From the NCBI GenBank assembly GCA_030762175.1, contig CM060831.1, forward strand, positions 66,756,001-66,820,000: a stretch of DNA of 64,000 nt. Reading direction: 5' to 3'. The stretch's first letter is position 1; every line of letters starts with the position of its first letter. Below are positions 13,164 through 24,524 of the stretch, piece after piece. A program made the position numbers and the translations under genes. The notes under the pieces were generated by a model that was given only the letters and a program-made list of their open reading frames with translations, was not told where the DNA came from and searched no databases. Source of the DNA: Metallyticus violacea (Eukaryota > Arthropoda > Insecta > Mantodea > Metallyticidae).

Positions 13164-13451
13164 ATTTTTTTATTTTTTTGAATTGTGTTTAACGCCCATT
13201 TTTACTATTGAGGCAGCACAGGCGGTGGACACTGATGATACATGAGATGAAATGATATATTGAGAAAGGATATTTTTAAGGAAGCGTTCCAGGTCTAAGT
13301 TTAGGGTACCAACCCGGCATTTGCAAGTTATGAGGACTGAGGAAAACCTGGAAAAAACCCCAGTCAGGGAGGACGATCCTGGCGGGATTCGAACCCCAGA
13401 CTTCTCGCTTACGAGTACGCGCCTTAATGACCTCGACCACCCGTGGCGGCG
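13164..13451 (-). mobile_element. SINE B copy with target-site duplication
   Basis: A tRNA-derived retroposon on the minus strand. Its head lies at the right end (GTGGCCGAGG-type sequence near 13,440 on the minus strand, with a B-box-like GGTTCGAATCC near 13,390), and its A-rich tail appears as a T-run at 13,164-13,180. It is flanked by an exact 11 bp direct repeat, CGGAACTCTTT, at 13,153-13,163 and 13,452-13,462. This is a clear LINE-mediated insertion and it sets the family boundaries. The 132-codon frame overlapping it is not a gene. Confidence 0.88.
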
Positions 13452-14226
13452 CGGAACTCTTTGGAATCCTGGTTATTGTTCATTGGCTGGAACAGCGATT
13501 GACGTGATTATTAATCGAGTCTCGTTTGTGACGTCGTTCCTTTTTCATTGGCATCTTGCTTGTTTTTGTAGAGATAATGTGCATCGATTGTTGAGTAGCA
13601 TAAAGACAGGTTGTTTCGATTCTTGGTTGGAGCAACGGGTGAGATATTGTCTTTTAGCCTGTATTGATTTCAATCGTTTTAAGTTGGACACTATGGTGCC
13701 TTACCACAATTTTTCCTAGAGCAGCAGGTAACTCCATAGCCCCAGTGACCCAGGTATTCATATCTTTAGGTATTACTATTTCAAACTTTTATTTGAATTT
13801 CTTACTCAAATTGGGAACTATGTAACAGTATCTTGTATTATCTTTCAAAAGCCAGGAATTGCCTATATTTTATATTAGTTTTGTTATTTGTCTTTGTTAT
13901 ATATAAATCATAAAAAGCACTCAGAATGCAATATAAAAAAGTTCACACTAAAAACCGTAAAACTAAACACAAAAACCACACTATATTTCCAGCTTGGCTC
14001 TTGGACACGTGCTGAGAATGAACTGAGCTGTGAGGGCGGTGTCTGTCTTAGCAAGGCTAAGTAATGTGACGTGGATGCAAAACTGCCAACTATAGCTGAA
14101 CAAAGTAGTTTGACAAACCTGGCAATATTACAAGGAAATACTGAGGCTTGTAAATATATGAAAAATAAAAATAAAGTAACATTATTAACAATGTGACAAA
14201 TTAACAGTAATAATAAAAGTAGATAA

Positions 14227-14386
14227 GGATAAAACACTTAGATAAAGTCACACTAGAAATTGCTATATTTCGAACTCCTGGAGTTCTTCTCTGGCAAGAA
14301 GCTAGACCAAATACCTTCTTGTCATACAACTCCAGTAGTTCGAAATATAGCAATTTCTAGTGTGACTTTATCTAAGTGTTTTATCC
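14227..14386. mobile_element. 160 bp hairpin MITE-like element, right copy
   Basis: This is the palindromic partner of 4,370-4,529, lying in the opposite arm at the mirrored position. It was therefore present before the large inverted duplication arose. Confidence 0.75.
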
Positions 14387-14530
14387 ATATGTACTTATAT
14401 TATTACGTTAATTTGTGTGTGTGCGAACGTGTGTGTGCGCGCGCCGCGCAATTTATTCAACGAATAGTTGATATAGTATTAGATGACCGGTAAGTCAACA
14501 TACGTGAAACTTCTGGGGCTCTGTGCTTTT

Positions 14531-15419
14531 CAATAGTATCTAGACTATGCTTAATGTAAGAACTGTATTTGAAAAAAACTCTTTGAGCAAAATGGGTGCT
14601 AACACTAGATCAAAAATGGATTTGCATGAAAATATCGCAAGTTTTTGGAGCGTTTTAATAGCAACAAAACTCGTTTTGTGTGTTGACGTTTAATTGTAAA
14701 TGAGACTTGGATGCCATTACACACCAAAATCAAAACAGTGGAAAGAATCCAGTACTTCGGCCATATAAAAAGCAATTTTCATTTCATCTGTAGGAGAAAT
14801 TATGACATATCTTTTGAGTCCCTAAAGAGTTTTACTTATTATTTTCAACTAGATTAAAACAAACTACATTAAAATAAAAACGAGAGAGAAAAATTCCGGT
14901 GATAAAATTTAATTTTCATCAAGTTGGTACATCTGCTCTTAAGATAGATTTAAAGATTTGAAAGTTAAGAATTTAAGTGTGAATCGCTGGAGCATTCACC
15001 CTATTCCTCAGATTTGGCTCTCCTCGCAACAGCCATCACAACAGCCATTATCTCCTCATGGTTTGAGAAGATAAATTAATGTAATATTGATATATGAACA
15101 TTACTGTTACATTTTATGCTATTTACCTGAATTTTCTTATTTATAAAGACGAAACATTGCACAGCTTTCCTTCGTTAACTACTTGCAAAGCCTGCACGTG
15201 GTTTAGGCATCGCTACCTATAAAAAGATAAAGTCAAAGTGACAAGAAGAGTCACTAAAGATATATAAAAATATATATTATGATTACCAAAATATAAAAAA
15301 TATCCGACGAAATAATGCATTAAGCTTTGTTTATACAAATCCAGTTTCTACCTTCTCAACCACACAAAATAGTTTCAACATTTGCTAAAGTTAACTTACC
15401 ATAACAAAAACTAACACAA
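14531..15419. other. Non-coding, AT-rich
   Basis: Start of the 8.0 kb block that interrupts the right arm. I see no gene or repeat here. Confidence 0.5.
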
Positions 15420-16169
15420 GGTACATTAAAATCAAATAATTTTGCAATTAAGCCGCTTCCTTATGTGTTATTTAAATTTGTTTTGCGTAAATGTTAACGT
15501 TCTATGAGCATCTGTAACAACTTCACAGTCGAACAATACATTGAATACTGACACAAAGCTACCCTTAGCACCGGACATTTGCATTTACATTGCAATCCTG
15601 TAACTGAGATGTAGCTATTCCGTTTACCACCATATGTAATCAGTGTTTAAAATACCGTTGAAGAATTTACAAATAACTTATTGTTAGTACCCGTCATTCC
15701 ATCCCGAAACATAGGCGCCTCCAGTGAGAGAAGTTTCAATTACCAACGAGAATTTCAAGTACTCTTATTCATCAACAGAGGGTAATGGGATAGATTGTAG
15801 AACAATCGTCTCCAACGCCTTCTAAAGTATTTATTTGATGAGAAACAAGCGATATTTTTGTCCAGAGACATCTATTTTCAGATATAGCATCCATTAAACG
15901 CGGAGGCATTATGTGAGGAACTGAAATTTGTCAAATTTAATAAAAACAAGTGATAAAGGATATATAAGTTTATTATTGCGAGTTAAGAAATGCTTGTTAT
16001 AATTCATCACGAAAGAATGCATGGAAGAAGAATAACGAAAAACTTTACTGAACTTTGAAAATAGCTGTTAATGAATCAATGCTTGGTTTTTCCGCTCATT
16101 TGCGCCGCAAAGTAGCATTTTTTGTTTCATTACTCTACAATGTTTTATGTTCAGTCGTCAAACGTTTAA

Positions 16170-16406
16170 GTGAAATGGTGTTCCTGCAGGTTTCTGGTAT
16201 ATGTAGACAAAATCAACATTCTGGAAGAGCAATGCGTGTGCAAGAAAAAGTATTTCAAAGTGTGCAAGGTGTATAGAGAAACCCTAAAATGTTGCAAGAA
16301 ATTTATGAAAAAAACAATCTTTCACAATTCTATTGGTACAGAGCAGGGTGGTACAGGTGATAACAACTGGGATTGGCATTCGACAGGTCACGATCAATTC
16401 CCTTAG
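16170..16406 (+). CDS. Cys/Lys-rich open frame conserved in both C copies (candidate exon only)
   Basis: The frame opens at GTG, so if it is real it is probably an internal or terminal exon. A possible acceptor, TTCCTGCAG, ends at 16,189. Downstream, the frame encodes a basic, cysteine-rich stretch containing QCVCKKKYFKVCK and LKCCKKFMKK, then a Gly/His-rich tail ending at TAG. The partner frame at 27,775-28,011 (minus) is identical for the first 61 residues and has the same stop. The last part of the frame has seven base differences between the copies, all of them amino-acid changing. No family is recognised, no signal peptide lies in frame, and chance openness within a short gene-converted tract is possible. 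Confidence 0.25.
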   Translation: MKWCSCRFLVYVDKINILEEQCVCKKKYFKVCKVYRETLKCCKKFMKKTIFHNSIGTEQGGTGDNNWDWHSTGHDQFP

Positions 16407-16929
16407 GAGTCCGTAACCCTTGGGCTTGGGTTTTCTTTCGTCATTTTTTCCGGCCACCTGAGAAAATGTTACGATGGATTTTGTTCCCAGGATGGAAAGT
16501 GGCAGGCGATGTGGGCTGGCACTGTATGCTGTGATGATGAATTTGCTGAACAAAGAGCAGCTTCAAATTTTAGGGCTATTGGAATATACAGATGTTCTAT
16601 AATTGCAACAATTAAGAACTGATCGAATACACAACATTATAAAACCTGGATTCTAGGTACAGGAATCAGGTATGGTAAACTATTTATGAATAGACAATGA
16701 AAGAAAGTTTACTTCTGTATAACACATTTCAGCTGAAAACAAATCATGGTATCCTTGCAACTCATGCTCCTGATAAAGCATTTAATACAATGGATTTGTA
16801 TCGTAGTAATTTGGACACTTAGCTCATCATATTGCATTCGCATGTGATGCTTTAGCTATTAGATCTATTTTTGGGAAACTAAGCCCTGTATCAGAAGATT
16901 TTGTGTGAACGTGTATGACCAGACTGCAA

Positions 16930-17250
16930 TCCTCAGTGAAGAATACAGGGATTATGAGTGGGTTATAATGTAATGTGGGCTTGTCCTTTGGAAAGATTTC
17001 TGCGCTTGGCTCTGGTATGTAAGCACGCAACATGAGGGGCTCAAACTACCTTGAAGGCGGGTATCTTCATCGTCCAGGTATTCTATCTGGGAACAATGTT
17101 AGGGACCTAATTTACATCTGTGCCATTCTCCCGTGGGTCCTGGCAGCCCGGGTTCTCCTTCACCTTGACCCTTCTTCCCGCACCCACCGAGGAGGAGCAA
17201 GACTGTATTACTGATATACACAACCCCCCCCCCCCAACAATTCATACCAG
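16930..17250 (-). repeat. Dispersed repeat R1, copy 1
   Basis: Minus-strand copy inside C. It shares GGCTTGTCC-TTTGGAAAG, the CCTTGAAGGCGGGT block and GTTAGGGACC with the other copies. Its partner is the copy at 26,890-27,180. Confidence 0.65.
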
Positions 17251-17655
17251 AGCTATCGGTGACATTAAGGATTTAAACGGTGTTTGAAAGTTAAAGACAA
17301 TACATAAATTAGATGAAAATATCAAGAGGAACCGTCAAAATCCTTTGATGATATTCATGTTGAGAAGGTGCTTGTTCTTTGGCGGTAAAATCATCCGTTG
17401 GTCGTCTGTGAAATTATAGGAGTACATTTAGCAAAACATAACGTTACACGATTTCGATAGAAATATATGACTCAAAATGGGTTTGACAGGTTGCTGACAT
17501 GCAGCAGACCAGATCTTTATTTCCGATACATCAGAAAGTAGCACTTAGCATGATGTACTGCTTCACTTAAATGATTGCAGATGAACAGTAAAAATATGCG
17601 ATATATTACTTTTGAAGTAACCCTCTACACGGCACAAATGAGCACTGTGCTTTGG

Positions 17656-18799
17656 CAGGCTATTTTGATTATTCTGCTTCTTTTAGACAAACTTCGTTAG
17701 GTTGAGAAAATTTAGCCAAAAATGAATGTTGTTAGAGCCTCTTAAAGATCTGGAATGACATTCACTTTTCTGTGAAAAGTTTTGGTATGAAAATAACATT
17801 ATTCTCAAATGTGAACCGTAACACACCTGATAATAGTAGCGGTGTAGTTTTGTGCATCGCTATAACAGAAGTAAGTCATAAAATAAATTCTCCGATTTTA
17901 TTACTCCAAATAGGGCATCCGGTTCATTTGAACTTATGTATCCACTAATGTGGAATCTCATTGTCCGGTGACTTATAATAACACCGGCCTGAGGACGCAA
18001 CAACAATGCACAGCACACTGGCGGGGATAATAAATGGGGAGTGAAAGGAAAGTTTCTAACTTCTTAATTATTTCTGTGCAATCTGCTAGCATGCCCTGAT
18101 AGATTGTGCCATGTGTGACATCCATGTAATAGTAAGAATTTGTAGCTATAAATTTGCAGAGGCTTCAAGAATTACAATTGGGATACTCGTCAACTTCTGT
18201 TGCAACATGTTCCACACCCATAATGATTTAATCTGTTTGGGATGCTGAAACAATAACAGTACATAGAGAAGTCTTCAACTTTGTTAAATATGACTTGTAA
18301 ATATCTTAACGCAGTAGGCCTTTTTTTTCGAATGGACATGGAAAAATCCTTTTATGCTATGACAAATACTCATATATGAGTAATTTTGGAGATTGTTATA
18401 TATCTTGAGTATATATACTGCTTCACATTCAAATATTTCTGAAAACTTACTTTTTCACTTACCCTCGGATAACCCTATATTATATACATAAATTAGTGCA
18501 CACACCTGTTGAGGTATTTACTTTTAGCATTTGTAAGTGAACTAGATTATTATAACTAAAATATCTATGTAGGTAAATGTTATTTTATATCTCTCTGTAC
18601 ATCATCAACAGAAGGCAAAATGAGTTAAGATACCATTGAAACAGGTGTTTTTTCACATGCTACAATATACAGTTGTTACTTTCAAAATATTTTTCCTGTT
18701 TATAGTACTTTTTATCTAATAATGTCTATTAATATGCACCTCTTTGTCAATAAATACGTTCAGTGAGAAACAAATTGAACTAGAGGTTGATCAACATAC
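17656..18799. other. Presumed first intron side of the 18.8 kb exon; no exon 2 found
   Basis: The segment downstream, on the minus strand, of the signal-peptide exon at 18,800-18,850. I find no convincing second exon, and the sequence is AT-rich with no family motif. Confidence 0.4.
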
Positions 18800-18850
18800 C
18801 TGAACAAAAGCAATTGCTGCAAGAGCAAGACACACCAGAAAACGCTTCAT
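18800..18850 (-). CDS. Signal-peptide first exon, copy 1 (intact)
   Basis: An ATG at 18,850 opens 17 codons reading MKRFLVCLALAAIAFVQ: a positively charged start, a hydrophobic core of about 12 residues and then Q, the shape of a secretory signal peptide. The last codon CAG abuts the donor GTATGT, so the intron would be phase 0. A TATAAATA box (minus strand) at 18,885-18,892 lies about 40 nt upstream of the ATG, leaving a very short 5' UTR that includes CTGACAGACATAGAG. The same UTR motif, start codon and donor occur at 31.4 kb. This is inferred to be exon 1 of a gene for a small secreted protein; the mature part is not identified. Confidence 0.6.
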
Positions 18851-18884
18851 TGTAACTCTATGTCTGTCAGAGGAATATTGCAGT

Positions 18885-18892
18885 TATTTATA
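18885..18892 (-). promoter_or_regulatory. TATA box of signal-peptide exon copy 1
   Basis: TATAAATA on the minus strand within GAGTATAAATAACTG. An upstream block containing GTGTTTGTCAC (minus strand, near 18,908-18,920) is shared with the 43.7 kb copy. Confidence 0.55.
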
Positions 18893-19184
18893 CTCGTATG
18901 ACAAAGACGTGACAAACACATAACTTTTTACTGTCTGCTAATTAGGTAAAGTGATTAAACTGTCACAAATAAAGAGAATATCGTGCATACGTGCATATTT
19001 CTTCTTTTAAATTAATGGTTTCTTTTCCATAAAGCGTGTAACGCCATTTCTAGTATGTAGATAATACAATTTTGATGTTGTCACTTAAGAAATCTACCTT
19101 TCAAACCAAAATGCATTTATTTCATTACTTACACATTTATAATTTTGGATGTAATTTATACAGGAGTCATAAAAGTACAGAAAG

Positions 19185-20115
19185 AAATAGGCGCCAAATT
19201 TTATCTAAATATTCTTCAAATTACAAACACAAATATAAACGCCCCTCAATGTTAGCCTTAGTACATGCTAAAAAAACATTTCATGTTGAGCACTTACATG
19301 CTGTCACATATGTGAAACATCTTCTATGTCTACTATGTACGAATGTCTCAAAAATACCAGAGGTCCAGTTCTTGAAGAGTGGATATAACAAAGGAATGGA
19401 AATTTGCGTATGAAACTACATGGGTACTGGCGATAATGTAAATGTGTAAAGTTGTTTATCTGGATTCGAAAGGGTGGCAAGATATGATAAGGTAACATAA
19501 ATTTGATTATGTTCAAAAGATTCATATACAGGAGTACTTTGAACATAAAACACATCAAGTTTTACATTAGACAGTTAGTGTACATTTTTAAAATTATATT
19601 CATTGCACACTATAATTAATTGTATTATATATGTTATAGCAGTACATATTTATCATATTTTTAAGTGAGAAATGCATTACAAAGTAATCATTCACAGGAA
19701 AAATAAAGCGTTATTGAATGAAGTACCTCGTCAAAGTATTTTCCACAACTTAGCTAAATACTAACATTGTTAGAAAGAAAATAATTATTCATTTATAAAT
19801 TCATTACAGAGTCATCGTTCTTATTACATAGATGTTATTTTTGTTCATCACCGGATAGTATTAATGTTTTGCAATTCTCACGCATTCGTAATGAACCTGC
19901 ATTAAGTTAGCTATGGATCTATGAACATTTGTTCTTGTATGGTTGAATATATTTCATAAAGTATTTTAACATTTTAACATAACAGCTTAAAATAAATAAG
20001 AGTATAATCGCATGGAAATGTCAAAATAATAATTTTTATGAAGTTCTGCCATCTTTTGTCACCTGCTTTCAAAGGAATTTCCCAAATTCATATTTCATAA
20101 TTAAATATAAATATA
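19185..20115 (+). repeat. Direct repeat D, copy 2
   Basis: Diverged copy of 1,430-2,330 in the same orientation. It is continuous across the point matching 1,530. It lies about 0.3 kb upstream of the minus-strand signal-peptide exon, so it might carry distal regulatory sequence, but copy 1 has no such exon next to it. Confidence 0.8.
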
Positions 20116-22506
20116 AATGATACCTTTAGTATATAGATAGATGTGCTGTTGTTGACTGGAACATGGGCACGTTCGTTTCATTCTGTCAGAAAGTATCTGA
20201 TTAAGGTTAAATTCAGTTCTAGAAGTACGTGTGGTGATTTTTTCTGAATTTAATCGCGAGGTGGATTACAGCTCAGTATATATTTTCCACCGCACAATAT
20301 GCAGTTATTATATGCACTAATTCAGCTCGTTAAGTTTAAAAACATTTGAACAAAAATTCCTGGCTGTAAAAGTTTTAGAGCTTATAACCCTCCATTATAA
20401 TCACTTTTAGACCTCTAGCAGTATTCAGTTTAAGAAACCTAACAGACAGCTTGGGGTTTCATTGAAGAAACATTACTTTACAGCGGTCATCTTATGTAAA
20501 AATTCCCCCCAAATCACATATACAATAGCATTGCTTATGACCGTATTCAAATTGTTAAAGTTAAAAACATAATAATGGTGACTTATAGGAATACAAATTT
20601 GTTCCCGTTTTTTTAAAGAATTAACTGGCCGTGAGTGTGACATCACCTTTTTCAACAAGACTCTCCACAGCTCATACCGCGAATATTTCGAGAGAGAAAG
20701 TGAAAGAGTGTTTCAGAATGGCACCATGGAAGGACTGATATGCAATATTTGCCAGGAAATAGTCAGCATTTCTAAGCGTCACTACAGCTAGGGGTGAATT
20801 ATTTTTTAAAGAGCTGTCAAAAAGGTATGGGCAACGATAGTTGCCATCTCAGCATCTCATTTCATAAAGTTGATAATGAAAATTTTCCAAACAGTAAACT
20901 GTTGTATATGTTATGTGAGCGCTATCTCAGCTTATCGAAGTTGCTTCATATTTCATAGAATGTGTCTGTATATGATACACTATTTTTATTTACATCTTTT
21001 TGTTATTATAGTGCTTGCTTCCTATTATTATCAACAGGAATTCTTTTTCCCGATCTACAATTATCAAAAGGATTACAGTTGATTTTTAAGAATAAGAATT
21101 AGAAATACTTTTAATAAGTTCTATTGTATATCCTTTAAATTTTAAAATGTTATAATTGTTCATATAACATTTTATAATATGCATTTATAAATAATTGTAA
21201 ATATAGAAATTTCTGAACAAAATGAATGTTTTTGAATTTTATGAATGTGCCGAAAAGGTAAATTTAGGCAATCTCAAGCGATGAGGGCTCATTTACATGA
21301 TCAGGAATTGGTTGATTTTTATTCGTTGTCTTGAAAACTTCAGAGTTTGGCACTAGAAATGTATAAATACATAAACAAGTTCAAATATCACACGTAATTG
21401 CAACACATTGGTATAGTTGTCTAAGTGCCTCAAAAATTTTCCCGCTGTTGCTTTTTGCTGCCTTGAGGATAATTATTGCACTAGTTAAAAAAACTAGTTT
21501 CTTTTATTTTTCCACCTATATATAATTGATATGAATGCCCTGAATTCAAATATGTTTCAGATTTACTCTATCGGGCTAGGTTTTTAAAATAAACCACATC
21601 AACTGTAATAATGTACTTATATTTCTGATGAAATATTATCAGGTTTTAAGACATTAGACAAAATAAATTTGTAGTTTTAATTTTAAATTAAAAATTAATG
21701 AATATATTAAAAAAGGCAGCTATGTGTCAATAATTATTAATTTCCAAAATTTTTCTACTCTTAGGGGAAGAAAACTTAATTTTTTTCAAAACTGTGATAT
21801 TTGCTTCTCTAGTGTCTCTTTTCAAATACTATCATAAATCAGCCATCATTGACACATCCCAACACTTTTGATAGTGGTTTTCATTGTGTTAATGTCTTTA
21901 TGAAACCACTCATCTTATTCTTCACTCATTGCACCAAGATTTGCAGGAAGTAATCAATATGGCTGTTAAAACTCTTTATACAGCCTAGATTTTTAATTTA
22001 ATATTTACGCCATTATATCTTTATAGGCCTCCGATTTCTTGTTGCCAAGAAAGTTTTCTGTCCCTTTTTATATGCCAACCATTCTAACTTGGACATTTAC
22101 TGAGGAAAGATCTCATCCTGCTAAATTCACGAATCTGGTGTACCTCGAAAATACCTCCGCTAATTTCGCTTAATTTTTCTGTGGGAACTTTGTAACAAGA
22201 AAGTTGAAACGATTATTGTTCTTTTTCAGAGCAGTAACAAATTGCTTCATCAAGCCTAACTTAATATGGAGTGGTGGAAGAAGGACATTAGAAGGACAAA
22301 CAAATGGTTTATGTTCACATTTTTTTCTCCAAGAATTCAATTGCACCTTTTTAACCTAAAATTTCTGGTCCAATGCTTTGATTTAACCATATTGTTTCAT
22401 TCACAAATTGAACTATTTATTATCTTGTTTAAATCTCTGAGAATATTCATTTTATGCATTTCATTAATGAACAAATAATAAAAATATTTATTTTGTATAG
22501 TACTGA
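20116..22506. other. Non-coding, AT-rich
   Basis: I see nothing firm. A short ATG frame near 20,724 contains a CNIC motif, but it is only 17 codons long and is not supported. Confidence 0.45.
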
Positions 22507-24524
22507 TTTCTGATAAACTGCAACCCGACCAAACAAAACTAAGGCTGGTTTGAGAGATTCCATGCGGTAAGGAATCAGAAAATATGAATAGTTTTCATTC
22601 AGCAAAAATTGGGTGGACCAGTGTTATCATTGTTTTAGTGTTACATTTTTAATCGTATTTTACACGTAGCTTATAAATAAAAAACGTAAACCCAGGAAGT
22701 GAAATCCCAGCTTTAATTGTGGCCTGGCATATTCTTTTTCTTTACAAAGAGAAAAACTTTCACTCATTTTGTTTTACGTAATTAATATGGCATCCTCCGA
22801 CCAGCAATATTTCTATGCAGTCATAGGACACCAATCGATAATTGACATAGGCAGAATAATCTTTCATAGTTCGGGATTACAATTTAAGTAAGTCAAAGTA
22901 AAGGATGTGCTAATAATGTGGTTATATAAATAACGGTAAAAATAAAACGTACAAGTATGAACGTTATATCTTTGCTTTGCTGAATACTACTTAGATTATT
23001 CTTATATATACATATATGTTTTTGTAACATGCAGTAAGGCAAGCGTTGAGGAGCGTTTATCTTTGTGTTTGTTTTTGTAGAATATTTATACTTAAATAAA
23101 TTTTGGCGCATATTTCTTTCTACGCACTTTAATTCTGTGTCAAAATGCTTAAAAACAGAAATATCGCTCGTGTCTAAATTAAACCCATTATAGTATTACG
23201 TGAAATAAAAGAATATGAAATGAATTTCAAATGAGGTTAATGTTCACTTTAGGACATGCTTTATTACTCACTAATGGCACTAACATATCAGTTAAATTCG
23301 TACGTTTATATGAGAGAAACATTAAAATTTATCACAATAATCACATTATCCAAAATACCCCTGTTTTAACCTAGGAGTATTAACCTGTCATTTACATTTC
23401 ACGATTTTAAATATTACCCATAATTACATCAAAACAAAAGTAATTTTTTCTTTAATAATATACATTCAGTACAGATTTAAGTCCTAAATGTTATGATGTA
23501 AATATACTTTCTGTGGTATAAATTAATATTTATTTTACCTTACTGAAATTATTTTCATTTTACACTAGGGCATAAACAGTTTACAGTAGTAATTTAATTT
23601 TTTTCGTTTTACTTTATGTAAAAGAATGTTAACATGGTGTTTCTATCCCATAATGTCTTTTTAACGTTTGTTTAAAGACGCATATATAAAATATTTCGAA
23701 TGTGTCTTCTGCTTATTTTGTGATTATACTTAAAAATATAATCAATCACTTATTTATTGAACATAAAAACTGTCATCTCCTCCCATGCATCATTACGGTC
23801 AGACACTTATACGTTATATCACAGTAAAGAAGGATGTGTCTTCAAACACAGGAGGTTGTGAATCGTAACCGAGAAATATATTCTTCGAGGTAATTAATTA
23901 TAATTATATTATTGGTATTTGAAAAACAGCAAATATAGAGTGTGTACCAATCCCGGAAGACTTCTTTCTGCAACAATAATCAAATGAACAGAATGGAACG
24001 GAACTGCGAATAAATTGGAGTTCATCTGTCAGAATTCCCCACTTCTGACGTCACAAATCGCCAAATATCACCAGCATTCTTCTTCAGTCGTGCACCGCTG
24101 TGTCCGATCTACAGTGTCGCCCGTTTAAACCCTTTTTACAGGGCCAAAACAAATTAAAATCGTATGATTTCTGCATTACTATGTCCCGTTTGTCACCTCA
24201 ATCGTTTCTAACAGAGCCAGGTTATCCAAAGTTGATGGTTTTCCTATAAGAAGCTCATCCCCGTTGTCTTCCTGAACTTTGTGAACCATCTTGACACAGT
24301 TGGTTCATTAAAAGCATCAGTGCTAAAGACTTAGCATATTTTCCACAATGCTACTGTGTTATGGTTCGCCAGCATACAAGCTTGTATATTTATCTTCGAA
24401 GACTCATATTTGACCGTCCTACTCTGTACTGAAGAAGAATAGGAAAAATTGCACCTAGGTATCAGCTTAATACATCTCAGCAACCCATTTCCGTTTTAAC
24501 TTTCTTTGTTCCGTTTTTAACCGT

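Larger units (their letters stand above)
15420..17655 (+). repeat. Inverted pair C, left member
   Basis: This is the reverse complement of 26,500-28,757. Identity is a mosaic: 16,121-16,352 is identical base for base to 27,829-28,060 (232 bp). 16,353-16,464 differs at many sites. About 275 bp from 16,465 onward is identical except for one or two bases. The outer boundary is near 15,420/28,757 and the inner near 17,655/26,500. It includes an R1 copy near 16,930-17,250. An open frame at 16,170-16,406 keeps the same stop codon in both copies. Confidence 0.92.
9117..24524 (-). repeat. Right arm of the giant inverted repeat, with three extra blocks
   Basis: This is the reverse-complement partner of 1-7,583. 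Paired blocks are 9,117-10,764, 10,981-11,753, 13,593-14,530, 22,510-23,017 and 23,018-24,524. The unpaired blocks are 10,765-10,980 (216 bp), 11,754-13,592 (1.84 kb, holding a SINE B) and 14,531-22,507 (8.0 kb, holding half of inverted pair C, a signal-peptide exon and direct repeat D). The flanks of the 8.0 kb block are contiguous in the left arm at 4,240/4,241, so the boundary is sharp to a few bases. Whether each block is an insertion here or a deletion on the left is an inference, not seen. Confidence 0.88.

Noticed and set aside
13321..13719. 132-codon frame
   Set aside because: Its first third is a SINE B on the opposite strand; the rest is palindrome arm.
4241..14530. Reading 4,241-14,530 as one transposon with multi-kilobase TIRs
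   Set aside because: No target-site duplication at the ends and no transposase in the loop. The outer pair 1-4,240 with 22,510-24,524 continues the same mirror order, so a single large inverted duplication is simpler.
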